From: Parapedobacter defluvii
Lineage (GTDB): Bacteria; Bacteroidota; Bacteroidia; Sphingobacteriales; Sphingobacteriaceae
NCBI RefSeq assembly: GCF_014642075.1
Contig: NZ_BMIK01000010.1
Location: 62,380 to 126,379, forward strand
Reading direction: 5' to 3'
Length of the DNA stretch: 64,000 nt
Shown: positions 10,188 through 18,500 of the stretch, piece by piece
Layout of the letters: each line of letters begins with the position of its first letter
How positions within the stretch are numbered: the first letter of the stretch is position 1
Program-made: the position numbers and the translations under genes
The notes under the pieces: generated by a model
What the model was told of the DNA's origin: nothing
What the model saw: only the letters and a program-made list of their open reading frames with translations
Database searches by the model: none

Positions 10188-11369
10188 ATGAACTATATCC
10201 TCAAACGGAGCACATTGTTTTTAATCTGGCTTACCGTTCTCCAGTCCTGTGAAACCCTGGATACTGGCCCATTCCATACCGTTACCTTCCATTCAAACGG
10301 CGGCACGAATATCGCGCCGGCCAAAGTACGCCACGGAGAGCCCCTCCCCAAAAGCCGGGTTTATCCCGATCCCATCGTGAGTGACGGTGGGCGCTTTCTG
10401 GGATGGTACACAGACGCCGAGCTGCAACAACCTTATGACTTTGACCAACCGGTCGTAGCCGATGCGCAATTGTATGCCAAATGGTTTTATAATACATTTA
10501 CCATTCATTTCGTGATGAACGGAGCACCCGAGATTCCCGCCAAGGAAATACGAGAAGGCCATTTGCCTGCATTGGACGCACCTACCTATCCTGACCATGT
10601 GTTTGTCAACTGGTACCTCGACGAGGCGTTTACCGACCTCCTTGACCCCACAGTACCCATAACGGAAGACTTAACCCTGTATGCCCGCTGGGTGACACCT
10701 TCGCCTTCTTCCTGGTTCGTAATCGACAATGGCACGCTTACCATGTGCACGCCGCCCAACGGAACCGACGTAGTCGTTATACCAGAAGGAGTAACCACCA
10801 TACCCGATTGGTTTGTGTTGGCCAACGGACTCAATGAACCGGGTAAGCCAGGCTTCCCCACCGGAAAAAACATTCGCGAATTTATATTGCCAACTTCCCT
10901 GGAAACCATTGGTAGCGGTGCCTTTAAATTTGCGGCTATCACCCAGATTCACATTCCGCCCAAGGTACGTCAGCTGCTGCCAGTTACTTTTGAGGGATGC
11001 GATCGGTTAACGAGCTTCACATTTGCCGCCGGTAGCCAGCTGGAACGATTGGTAGACAACGCCGGCAACGAAGCAATTATAGGCGCACCGCAGCTTACGC
11101 AGATCAGCTTTCCGCCCTCCCTGCAATATGTGGGCAAATACACCTTAGCTGGTTGTCAGGCTTTGGCTACCGTTACCTTTGCGCGTGCCGAATCCCCCGT
11201 AATCTTCGATGGATTTTTGCCGGGCGGCGGTGTTTGGCTATTTGGCGGCCACTTCCCAAGCAAAATCCGGGTTCCGAATGCCGTGAAAGAAGCCTTTGTC
11301 AGTGAAATGAGAAAGGTGATGCAGGATTACGAATACGATAACATGAAAGCAATCGTGGAAGGATATTAA
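10188..11369 (+). CDS. Surface lipoprotein with two InlB-type repeats and a BspA-like leucine-rich region
   Basis: 393 residues. Lipobox LQSC (Cys21). Two Listeria-Bacteroides beta-grasp repeats (about 29-95 and 97-170) each run from a 'V/I-x-F/H..NG' strand to a closing LYAKW or LYARW. Residues about 178-393 form BspA-type leucine-rich units such as VVIPEGVTTIPDWF, EFILPTSLETIGSGAF and QIHIPPKVRQL. It ends the PUL operon 24 bp after the SGNH gene. A role in surface glycan or protein binding is plausible but inferred. Confidence 0.8.
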   Translation: MNYILKRSTLFLIWLTVLQSCETLDTGPFHTVTFHSNGGTNIAPAKVRHGEPLPKSRVYPDPIVSDGGRFLGWYTDAELQQPYDFDQPVVADAQLYAKWFYNTFTIHFVMNGAPEIPAKEIREGHLPALDAPTYPDHVFVNWYLDEAFTDLLDPTVPITEDLTLYARWVTPSPSSWFVIDNGTLTMCTPPNGTDVVVIPEGVTTIPDWFVLANGLNEPGKPGFPTGKNIREFILPTSLETIGSGAFKFAAITQIHIPPKVRQLLPVTFEGCDRLTSFTFAAGSQLERLVDNAGNEAIIGAPQLTQISFPPSLQYVGKYTLAGCQALATVTFARAESPVIFDGFLPGGGVWLFGGHFPSKIRVPNAVKEAFVSEMRKVMQDYEYDNMKAIVEGY

Positions 11370-11746
11370 TGATGAGAGCTCCCTTTTTTCATTCGTTTTT
11401 GGACTGTTGGCAGTATCCGGAGGCATCGTTTGCAGCCAGGCCGGATTTGAACAATCGGTGCAAGACTCGATGGTAATCCTACCATTTGGTCCAAATAGAT
11501 TTCGTCCGTGCACGCACCGCAGGAGTTACTGAAGAACAACGGAAATCGATTCCCAACTCCGCGAATAACTAAGGTAATCCTACCCAAAAGATCCGGCTGC
11601 TGAATGTGCCGGACTTTTTGGGTAGGATTATTTTTTATAGCTGCCGGGCAAATTCACTCCACGGGTACTTGTGCAGCCCGTCAAAATCCAAAAGATCAGG
11701 TTAAGTATGACCAAGGAACAGAAAAACCGGTGCTTTTCCCACCCGG
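11370..11746. other. Intergenic region between two convergent PUL operons
   Basis: No credible gene. It holds a small palindrome around 11472-11485 (TGGTA..TACCA) that shares GGTAATCCTACC with the large terminator at 11575-11636, and a minus-strand terminator at 11721-11748. Confidence 0.7.
11575..11636 (+). terminator. Very long hairpin terminator of the first PUL
   Basis: Arms of 23 bases (11575-11597 and 11608-11630) differ at only two adjacent positions and enclose a 10-base loop. Six T follow (11631-11636). It terminates plus-strand transcription about 200 bp after the BspA-like gene. Confidence 0.85.
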
Positions 11747-11748
11747 TT
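11721..11748 (-). terminator. Terminator of the fructan operon
   Basis: Read on the minus strand: AACCGG-G-TG, 7-base loop, CACCGGTT followed by TTTC. It overlaps the stop codon of the sugar porter, the last gene of the minus-strand operon. Confidence 0.7.
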
Positions 11749-13117
11749 ATAACGACCGTGCCGATTTGCCCTGCCTCCAATGGTCCTCTATTTCTTCCAG
11801 CGACTTCCCTTTGGTCTCCGGAATATAAAAATAACCCCACAACAGTCCAATAACACATACAAGCGCGTAACTCCAAAAGGTATAGGCCACGCCAAGTGTA
11901 TTCACTAGCTTTAGGAAGGTAAAGGCGACAATGGCGTTAAATCCCCAATGAGCCAATGATCCCACGCTCATGCCCAAGCTTCTGGTGCGGAGCGGAAAAA
12001 TCTCAGCGATCAATAACCAACCGAGTGGTGCCAGGCTGATGGCAATGAAGATGATAAACGCAATGATGCTTCCCGCAGCGTAATAGGGCAACATTTCTCC
12101 CAGCTGTTCGCCGAAATGGAAGCTTATACCCAACACCGCCAACGAGGGGATCATACCGCTGATACCGATCAGAAAAAGCTTACGCCGCCCCCATCGGTCG
12201 AGCATGATGACGGAAAACGCACAAGCCGCTACATTGGCCGCACCGATGATAATAGCCGGTATGATGGAAGCTGTATTGCTCACGATACCCGCCATTTTGA
12301 AAATAGTGGGCGAATAGTAGATGATCGTATTTACACCGGAGAACTGTTGGAAAAAGAATATCATCACGGTGATGGATAGCGGAATCCGGAGCCAAGGTTT
12401 AAAAAGTTCCTTCAAACCGGAGTTGTTCCGGGAGACTGTTAGATCATATTGCAGGTCTTTTATAATTTGCTGTGCCTGATCTTTGCTTTCTACCTTTTCC
12501 AGAATAGCCCGACCTTTTTCCAGCTTGTTTTTGGAAATCAGCCACCGGGGTGATTCGGGAAGAAAAAACATCCCGGTAAGCAAGGCAATTGCGGGATATA
12601 TCCCCACCATAAACATGGCTCTCCAAGATTCAAGGTCCTGGTCGTTAGACAGCCAATAATCGGTAATGTAAGAGGCTAAAATCCCGATGGTAATCATGAG
12701 TTGGTTTAATGTTACCAATCCGCCCCGATATTTCTTTGGCGAGATTTCGGCGATATACATCGGAACCACATACGATGTGATGCCGATGGCAATGCCAATG
12801 ATCACCCGCATGACAATCAATTCGGTAACGTTGGATGCATACGCACATCCCAAAGACGCGGCGAAGAAAATGAGGGCATTGACGATGATCATTTTCTTTC
12901 TTCCCAGCATTTCGGTGACACCGCCACTCGCAATTGCACCGATAATTGCTCCAAGCAATACGGAGGTAGTAAGCCATTCCAGTTGGCCGTCTGAAAGCGT
13001 CCAATGTTCCTGCAGGAACGGCAGCGCACCGGAAATTACGCCGGTATCAAATCCAAACAGCAAACCACCGATGGCCGCTACCATCGCAATAAACAATACG
13101 ATCCGGGGAATTTTCAT
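11747..13117 (-). CDS. MFS sugar porter (SP family), probable fructose or ketose uptake
   Basis: 456 residues, about 12 membrane spans. Family signatures are GFDTGVISGALPF in helix 1, RWGRRK in the loop after helix 8, PESPRWL in the middle and PETKGKSLEEIE at the C terminus. It moves monosaccharides through the inner membrane. It starts two bases after the stop of the kinase gene, so import and phosphorylation are co-translated. Fructose is the expected substrate from the three GH32-type neighbours, but the kinase next door suggests another ketose is possible. Confidence 0.92.
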   Translation of the reverse strand: MKIPRIVLFIAMVAAIGGLLFGFDTGVISGALPFLQEHWTLSDGQLEWLTTSVLLGAIIGAIASGGVTEMLGRKKMIIVNALIFFAASLGCAYASNVTELIVMRVIIGIAIGITSYVVPMYIAEISPKKYRGGLVTLNQLMITIGILASYITDYWLSNDQDLESWRAMFMVGIYPAIALLTGMFFLPESPRWLISKNKLEKGRAILEKVESKDQAQQIIKDLQYDLTVSRNNSGLKELFKPWLRIPLSITVMIFFFQQFSGVNTIIYYSPTIFKMAGIVSNTASIIPAIIIGAANVAACAFSVIMLDRWGRRKLFLIGISGMIPSLAVLGISFHFGEQLGEMLPYYAAGSIIAFIIFIAISLAPLGWLLIAEIFPLRTRSLGMSVGSLAHWGFNAIVAFTFLKLVNTLGVAYTFWSYALVCVIGLLWGYFYIPETKGKSLEEIEDHWRQGKSARSL

Positions 13118-13119
13118 AA

Positions 13120-14463
13120 TCAGGATAATTGAATAAATTCGAAATCAAGGTTTTTGGAGCCAGCAATGGCATTAAGACAAGCTCCGAATGCGGCTTCTTC
13201 GTCATAAGGTGAAAAAATAAGCGCGGTGTTGAACTGTTCCTCAAAAGCACGGCACAACAAGGGATTTCTTTTGAGCGCATTGCCCGAACCAACGAGTACC
13301 GACTTGGCTTTGCGCACCTCTTCCGGAAGTGCCTGGTAGAACTGGTAAAGCTCGCGACAAATACCTTTCAACAGCCCGATAATCAGGTTATCGGGTGTGA
13401 AGTTGTGGGTGGAGATATTTTCAATATGCCCACGCTTGTCGGGCGCGGATCGCGTGCCGTCAAAAAGTGTTTCCACAATGGGCAGATCAGAAGAATCATC
13501 CTTGTAAATAACAGACGTCATGATCTTATAAAAATCGATCCCTTCGGTTGAAGATGTACTGAATTTCGCTACCGTGTCTTCAAAAAACGTCCGCAACATG
13601 GCAAAAGCCTGACCGCCACATAACGCCGCGCCCACCAGCATATACCCACCGCCCGGAAACGGGCGGGTTTCTATGCCCGGTATTTTCATGTATTTAGCTG
13701 AAAAAACGGAGACTTGGCTGCTGGTTCCCACGGTAACATGGATGGATGAATTTAAATGGCTTACGGAACCCAAAAATGCAGCCTGATTGTCTCCGATGGC
13801 CATGTAAACCGGTATACCCCGGTAGTGTCCACGAGAAATGGTCGATTCGGCAAGATCGGGAAGCAGCGAACTATCGACACCCACCTTCGCCAATCCAGCG
13901 TGATCAAAATTCAACTGTTCCACATCAAACAGGCCGAGACCTGCGGCGTTGGAATAGTCGGTAACAGGTGTTTTCAGATCGACCAGTTTCATGACCACAA
14001 AATCCGTAATGGTGCAGATCTTCGCTACCCCTTCGGGCACGAGATCGTTACGGCTGTTGTAAAAATGAGTGGCCAGCCCAAAACCGGTAGGCACCGTGTG
14101 CCCCGTCACTTCAGAAAGGAACGCAGCATATGTCATGCCTGTTTTATAGCGCAAATTCGCACGGCCATCCTGCCACGTATACAACGGGCTGATTGCATCG
14201 CCTTCCCGATTTACATACAATATGCCGTGCATCTGCCCCGTAATTCCGATTCCTTGGATGGTCGTGTAACGGACCGAAAAATCATCAATTATCGTGCGCA
14301 CAATTTCCAGAATCCGCATGGGGTTTTGCGCACGTTCCCAACGTTTTGCCGAAGAAATCCCCGCATCATTGGGGACGGTTACAGATTCTATTTTCCGGCT
14401 TTTGGCCGTATAAGCAACACCACTGATTGAGCTGGTACCGATATCTATTCCAACAAAGTACAT
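13120..14463 (-). CDS. FGGY-family carbohydrate kinase, sedoheptulokinase-like
   Basis: 447 residues. The ATP-binding phosphate-1 motif is GIDIGTSSISG (5-15). GQMHG is at 76-80, TWQDGR at 96-101, SNAAGLG at 171-177 and GDNQAA at 224-229, with Asp225 as the expected catalytic base. The string of matches (TGFGLAT, a DYSNAAGL-type motif, LLPDLAES) resembles sedoheptulokinase more than xylulokinase or glycerol kinase. In the operon it takes the place of the PfkB-type fructokinase often found with GH32 genes. It could act on fructose, sedoheptulose or another ketose. The family call is secure, the substrate is inference. Confidence 0.8.
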   Translation of the reverse strand: MYFVGIDIGTSSISGVAYTAKSRKIESVTVPNDAGISSAKRWERAQNPMRILEIVRTIIDDFSVRYTTIQGIGITGQMHGILYVNREGDAISPLYTWQDGRANLRYKTGMTYAAFLSEVTGHTVPTGFGLATHFYNSRNDLVPEGVAKICTITDFVVMKLVDLKTPVTDYSNAAGLGLFDVEQLNFDHAGLAKVGVDSSLLPDLAESTISRGHYRGIPVYMAIGDNQAAFLGSVSHLNSSIHVTVGTSSQVSVFSAKYMKIPGIETRPFPGGGYMLVGAALCGGQAFAMLRTFFEDTVAKFSTSSTEGIDFYKIMTSVIYKDDSSDLPIVETLFDGTRSAPDKRGHIENISTHNFTPDNLIIGLLKGICRELYQFYQALPEEVRKAKSVLVGSGNALKRNPLLCRAFEEQFNTALIFSPYDEEAAFGACLNAIAGSKNLDFEFIQLS

Positions 14464-14517
14464 ATACGAATTCTATTCGCTAACTGATATAAAACAGGGA
14501 CTCGCGAAATCGCTAAC

Positions 14518-16743
14518 TCAATTTGCCGCCGTCCATATGGATTTCAATGAATGTATTTCCGCCTTTATCACACTGAGTTGGCCTTCGCTCCGTATATCAT
14601 AGGTGTTGGCGGGTTTTCCCGGCATAAAGCAAGAACTTATCACGGCCTCTCCACCATTACCAAAAACTTCCACAGTGTTATGATCTAAGAGAATACGCAG
14701 GTTAATTTTTCCATTGATTGGTCGTAGGAGAGCCTGACCCAAATTATTTTGATCGTTCATCTCCCCTGCGGTCTGCGCGACCCAATCGTCAACGATTATC
14801 CCATTACGCATCGCAGGCCCACCACACGCCAAGCTTTGTGTTTTAGCATTGTACGATACAGTTACGTCGCGCAACACCAACTCAAATGATGTAGAACGGC
14901 GAACATCAAACTCGAACTCCATGTCATATCGCTCTCCGTCTAACATCTTTAGACGTTGCTTCCCTTTTATCGTTTCATTTTTGAGCGTAGTGGTTTTTTC
15001 GTACAGATGCCGGATTTCCTGAATGGGATAACGGAAGGCCTTCAAACCCTCATCGGCCGTGGTTCGTAATGTGATTTCGGTTGGAAAACTCATTTGCTGT
15101 TCGAATGGCATTCCCGGGTAACGTTGCGTGGGCATCCAGGCAATACTGACACACCTGTCATCCGGCATGTTACTCCAAGTCATCGCAGCATAATAATTTG
15201 TACCGTAGTCTCCCCGCAAAACTTCGGTTTCCGGTTTGAAATTTTTACCGTCGAAATTACCGATAACATAATCGCCATTAGCACCAAAGAATAACCACTT
15301 CTTGTTTTTTGGATCGCCATCTAATGGCAATGGTGCGAAACCAGGGCATTCCCGCACACCCTTTACCGATAACGAGCTCAAATGGCTCCACTCCTTCAGG
15401 TCGGTGGAACCGAACAGCCCAAATTCGTCAGGGTCGTCCATAAATAAAGCCATGATCCATTGTTGGGAGGCTTCATCCCACACCACCTTCGGATCGCGAT
15501 TTTCGGCCTTTATATGTTTCAATACCGGATTTTGATCGTAATAGGTAAACGTATTACCGCCATCCGTACTATAGGCGATGCACTGTGTATTCAACGGTCC
15601 CAATCCACGACCGGGGTTTCCCCCATTGGTGATAAATGCAATAAGCGTTTTGTCTTTCCCCGTTTGGAATCCCGCCACGTTATCCGCATCGACGATGGCC
15701 GAACCAGACCAACAACCCGACCACACTTTGTGGGGGGTGATATGACTGGAAATCTGTTCCCAATGTACTAAATCCTTGCTGACAGCATGCCCCCAGTCTT
15801 TATACGCTCCCGGTCGATGGGGCGGCATATATTGAAAGAACAGATGATAGACACCGTCATAATACACAAGGCCATTGGGGTCATTCAACCAATTCTTCTT
15901 GGCCGTGAAATGGAATTGGGGGCGGTGCTTTTCCGTGTAATAGGCGGGCCGCCCGTCCGCTAATTCATCAACTTGAGACAGCTGCACAATGCAAGGGTCG
16001 GGCAGGAACTTATCCCACAACGCCACGATATCAATGAAGCCCTTAAATGTCGCCTTGAGTGCATCCTTGTCGACATCCGCGTATCCGTACTCTTTTTTAT
16101 ACTCAGCCCCGATTAGCATGGGCCGCCGATTCCAATCGCGAATCTGACCAACGGTCACTTCATCATCACGCAATTTTCCATTAACGTAAAGCTGTGATGT
16201 TTTCCCATTGAAGCGGAAAATAATATCCTGCCATGCATTCCACTCGGTCTTTGGCAATAGATAACGTAACAAATGTGCGCCTGCAATTTCGTCGCTACCG
16301 ATCTTTGCTTCGATATAAACAGCTCCATCAACCCTATTCAGCACAATGCTATACGCCAAATTATGGTCATCACCGGCCTTGGTGAGGATCGGAGAATAAC
16401 CGTCAACAGCAGTTGCACGTGCGCGGACATAGAGTGTTATTTCTTTGCCGCTGAGATTTAACTCTTCCTGTGCTCCCTGGCCTGCATCAAGCCACGAGGT
16501 TCCCCCAAAATACGCGGCGCTGCCTGCCCCCCCGCGTTGTTTAGATAAGGAAGCTTCATCGCCTTCGAGAGGAACGATTGAGACGTTGCCATGGTTTGTT
16601 AAACGGCTATTCACTCCCACCCCATCATCTAAACCGTCAAACGTCCATACAGCAACACTATCCTCATAAACATTTACCTGGCGATCAGATGTACCAATCA
16701 GCAAAACGAGCAAAAAACTGCATATAGCTAATCTTATCATCAT
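14518..16743 (-). CDS. GH32 beta-fructosidase with N-terminal LamG-like domain (levanase/inulinase type)
   Basis: 741 residues with a Sec signal peptide. A concanavalin-A/LamG-like domain spans about 28-245. The five-bladed GH32 propeller follows with all three catalytic acids: WLNDPNG at 285-291 (nucleophile Asp288), RDP at 416-418 (Asp417) and EC at 465-466 (Glu465). A beta-sandwich runs from about 600 to the end. It hydrolyses terminal or internal beta-fructosyl bonds of levan, inulin or sucrose. It lies in the middle of the SusCD operon, 14 bp after SusD. Endo or exo action cannot be told from sequence. Confidence 0.92.
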   Translation of the reverse strand: MMIRLAICSFLLVLLIGTSDRQVNVYEDSVAVWTFDGLDDGVGVNSRLTNHGNVSIVPLEGDEASLSKQRGGAGSAAYFGGTSWLDAGQGAQEELNLSGKEITLYVRARATAVDGYSPILTKAGDDHNLAYSIVLNRVDGAVYIEAKIGSDEIAGAHLLRYLLPKTEWNAWQDIIFRFNGKTSQLYVNGKLRDDEVTVGQIRDWNRRPMLIGAEYKKEYGYADVDKDALKATFKGFIDIVALWDKFLPDPCIVQLSQVDELADGRPAYYTEKHRPQFHFTAKKNWLNDPNGLVYYDGVYHLFFQYMPPHRPGAYKDWGHAVSKDLVHWEQISSHITPHKVWSGCWSGSAIVDADNVAGFQTGKDKTLIAFITNGGNPGRGLGPLNTQCIAYSTDGGNTFTYYDQNPVLKHIKAENRDPKVVWDEASQQWIMALFMDDPDEFGLFGSTDLKEWSHLSSLSVKGVRECPGFAPLPLDGDPKNKKWLFFGANGDYVIGNFDGKNFKPETEVLRGDYGTNYYAAMTWSNMPDDRCVSIAWMPTQRYPGMPFEQQMSFPTEITLRTTADEGLKAFRYPIQEIRHLYEKTTTLKNETIKGKQRLKMLDGERYDMEFEFDVRRSTSFELVLRDVTVSYNAKTQSLACGGPAMRNGIIVDDWVAQTAGEMNDQNNLGQALLRPINGKINLRILLDHNTVEVFGNGGEAVISSCFMPGKPANTYDIRSEGQLSVIKAEIHSLKSIWTAAN

Positions 16744-16757
16744 ATCATATTTCTACC

Positions 16758-18476
16758 TTACCAACCTGCATTTTGTTTATACAGTCCCTTCACGTAGCTG
16801 ATCTGTACTTCCGGAATCGGAAAGTATTCGTCCCGATTTTTAGTAAAGTTGGCGTCTCTCAGGTAGGACCGTCTCGTCTTTTCGACCGCAAAATACGCAT
16901 TAAGCTGCTCGGCCGCAATACCCCAGCGTACCAAATCGAAGAACCATTTGCCTTCGGTTGCAAATTCCAGGTGACGTTCCCAGCGGAGTGCCTGCATCGC
17001 AAAATCCTTGGTCCAGGCCGGGCAATTCACGCCTGGCCGGTAAGGCTGTACATCAAATCTGCCGGTCGGGGTTCCATCGGCAAATTTCAACCGATCGGTA
17101 CTGTTGGCCGCGCGTTCCCTGATTTCGTTGATCAGCCGAAGTGTTTCGTCCATCTCCTGTTCGAGTTGGATCAGCGCCTCGGCACGCCAAAGCATCACCT
17201 CATCAAGTCGCAGCACATCCCAGTTTAAACCCGCTCCCATAAATGGGTTCGTCTTTTTAAAGCAGTCGGACGTAGGCGAAACGAGTAATTTCTGGCTCAT
17301 GGAATAGCCGTATACTTCCGGTGTACGCACCCAATTTTCACCCATGATATAGGAAGGCTCATATTTCCACGGCATGCCGGGCACAGCCGCCGTGTGCATC
17401 AGGCGCGGGTCCATCGGGGTAGCAGCAAAAGCGTCTTTGTTATCCAGTAGGATACCTGTATTGAAATTTTCGAAATCCGGCACACCGTTTACAGTTTTAT
17501 AGCGGTTCAGCATGTTTACAGACGGCTGCAGAAAGCCGCAGCAGCCATAGTCTGAATTTACCGGCGATACCAGCCACGAATTCAGGCGTCCCGTCTGCGT
17601 ATCCGTGGTATACTGGATTGCCCAGATGGACTCCGTACCATTTTCATACTCACACAGGAAATTCTCTGCAAAATCCGGTGCCAGGCGCTTTCCGGAATGG
17701 TCAATGATGTCTTTACACAGCGCCGCCACTTCGGTAAGTTTTTCGCGGTTGATGTTAATTACATTGTGGTTGTCGTCCTGCTCATACGCCGCAAAAATCA
17801 GTGCTTTCGCCAGATAGGCTTTCGCGGCAAAACCCGTGGGCCGGCCCACTTCAGCTTGTGCATCCGGCAAAACACTGGCCGCGAAGCGGAAGTCCTCAAT
17901 TAATTTCCCCCACAGCTCTTGATCCGACAATGCGTCATTACTCACCTGATCATACATATCCTGCGGCGTATCCTCATCGATGTAAGGGAAAAATTTGAAA
18001 CACTGTTTCATATACATGTAAATGTGACCGCGGAGAAACCGTAGCTCCGCAATGCGCTGTTCGCGTAGCGGATACTGCTCGGCAGTGAGGTTCTTGACTC
18101 TTCGCAATGCATCGTGAACACGTCCAACCGCGACATAATGCACCCACCAGAGGTTATCCAGATCGCCGACGTTGGTGGGTTGCATATAGGTGAAGGTTTC
18201 CCAACGGTTCCTTTCGGCATTGTCATTGGTGCCCGATCCGCCCTTATACGCTTCGCCACCGCGTACCGAACCCTCCTCGTAAGGCATGCCCATCTGTTTG
18301 TTGAAGTGATTCTGCCCAACAAATGAGTAGGCGGCATTGATCATTTTTTCGACTTGCTCCGGCTCATTCAGATCTTCATCCGAAACAACACCCTGAGGCT
18401 TGGTATCCAGCATGGACTCGCACGCACCGAATAGCATCAGGATGACACCGAGACTGAATAGATTTAATGGTTTCAT
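16758..18476 (-). CDS. SusD/RagB-family glycan-binding lipoprotein of the fructan PUL
   Basis: 572 residues. Lipobox LFGAC (Cys19), then a SusD-type D-T-K-P start. The helical LRFLRGHIYMYMKQCF segment and the C-terminal LRWERHLEFATEGKWFFDLVRWG block are family hallmarks. It follows its SusC after 24 bp. It should bind fructan chains at the cell surface and close the SusC pore. Its SusC partner is interrupted by a stop codon, while this gene is intact. Confidence 0.95.
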   Translation of the reverse strand: MKPLNLFSLGVILMLFGACESMLDTKPQGVVSDEDLNEPEQVEKMINAAYSFVGQNHFNKQMGMPYEEGSVRGGEAYKGGSGTNDNAERNRWETFTYMQPTNVGDLDNLWWVHYVAVGRVHDALRRVKNLTAEQYPLREQRIAELRFLRGHIYMYMKQCFKFFPYIDEDTPQDMYDQVSNDALSDQELWGKLIEDFRFAASVLPDAQAEVGRPTGFAAKAYLAKALIFAAYEQDDNHNVININREKLTEVAALCKDIIDHSGKRLAPDFAENFLCEYENGTESIWAIQYTTDTQTGRLNSWLVSPVNSDYGCCGFLQPSVNMLNRYKTVNGVPDFENFNTGILLDNKDAFAATPMDPRLMHTAAVPGMPWKYEPSYIMGENWVRTPEVYGYSMSQKLLVSPTSDCFKKTNPFMGAGLNWDVLRLDEVMLWRAEALIQLEQEMDETLRLINEIRERAANSTDRLKFADGTPTGRFDVQPYRPGVNCPAWTKDFAMQALRWERHLEFATEGKWFFDLVRWGIAAEQLNAYFAVEKTRRSYLRDANFTKNRDEYFPIPEVQISYVKGLYKQNAGW

Positions 18477-18500
18477 AATTTTTTGTCTTAAAATTTACAG

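Noticed and set aside
13756-14430. 224-codon plus-strand ORF
   Set aside because: Antisense to the FGGY kinase motifs.
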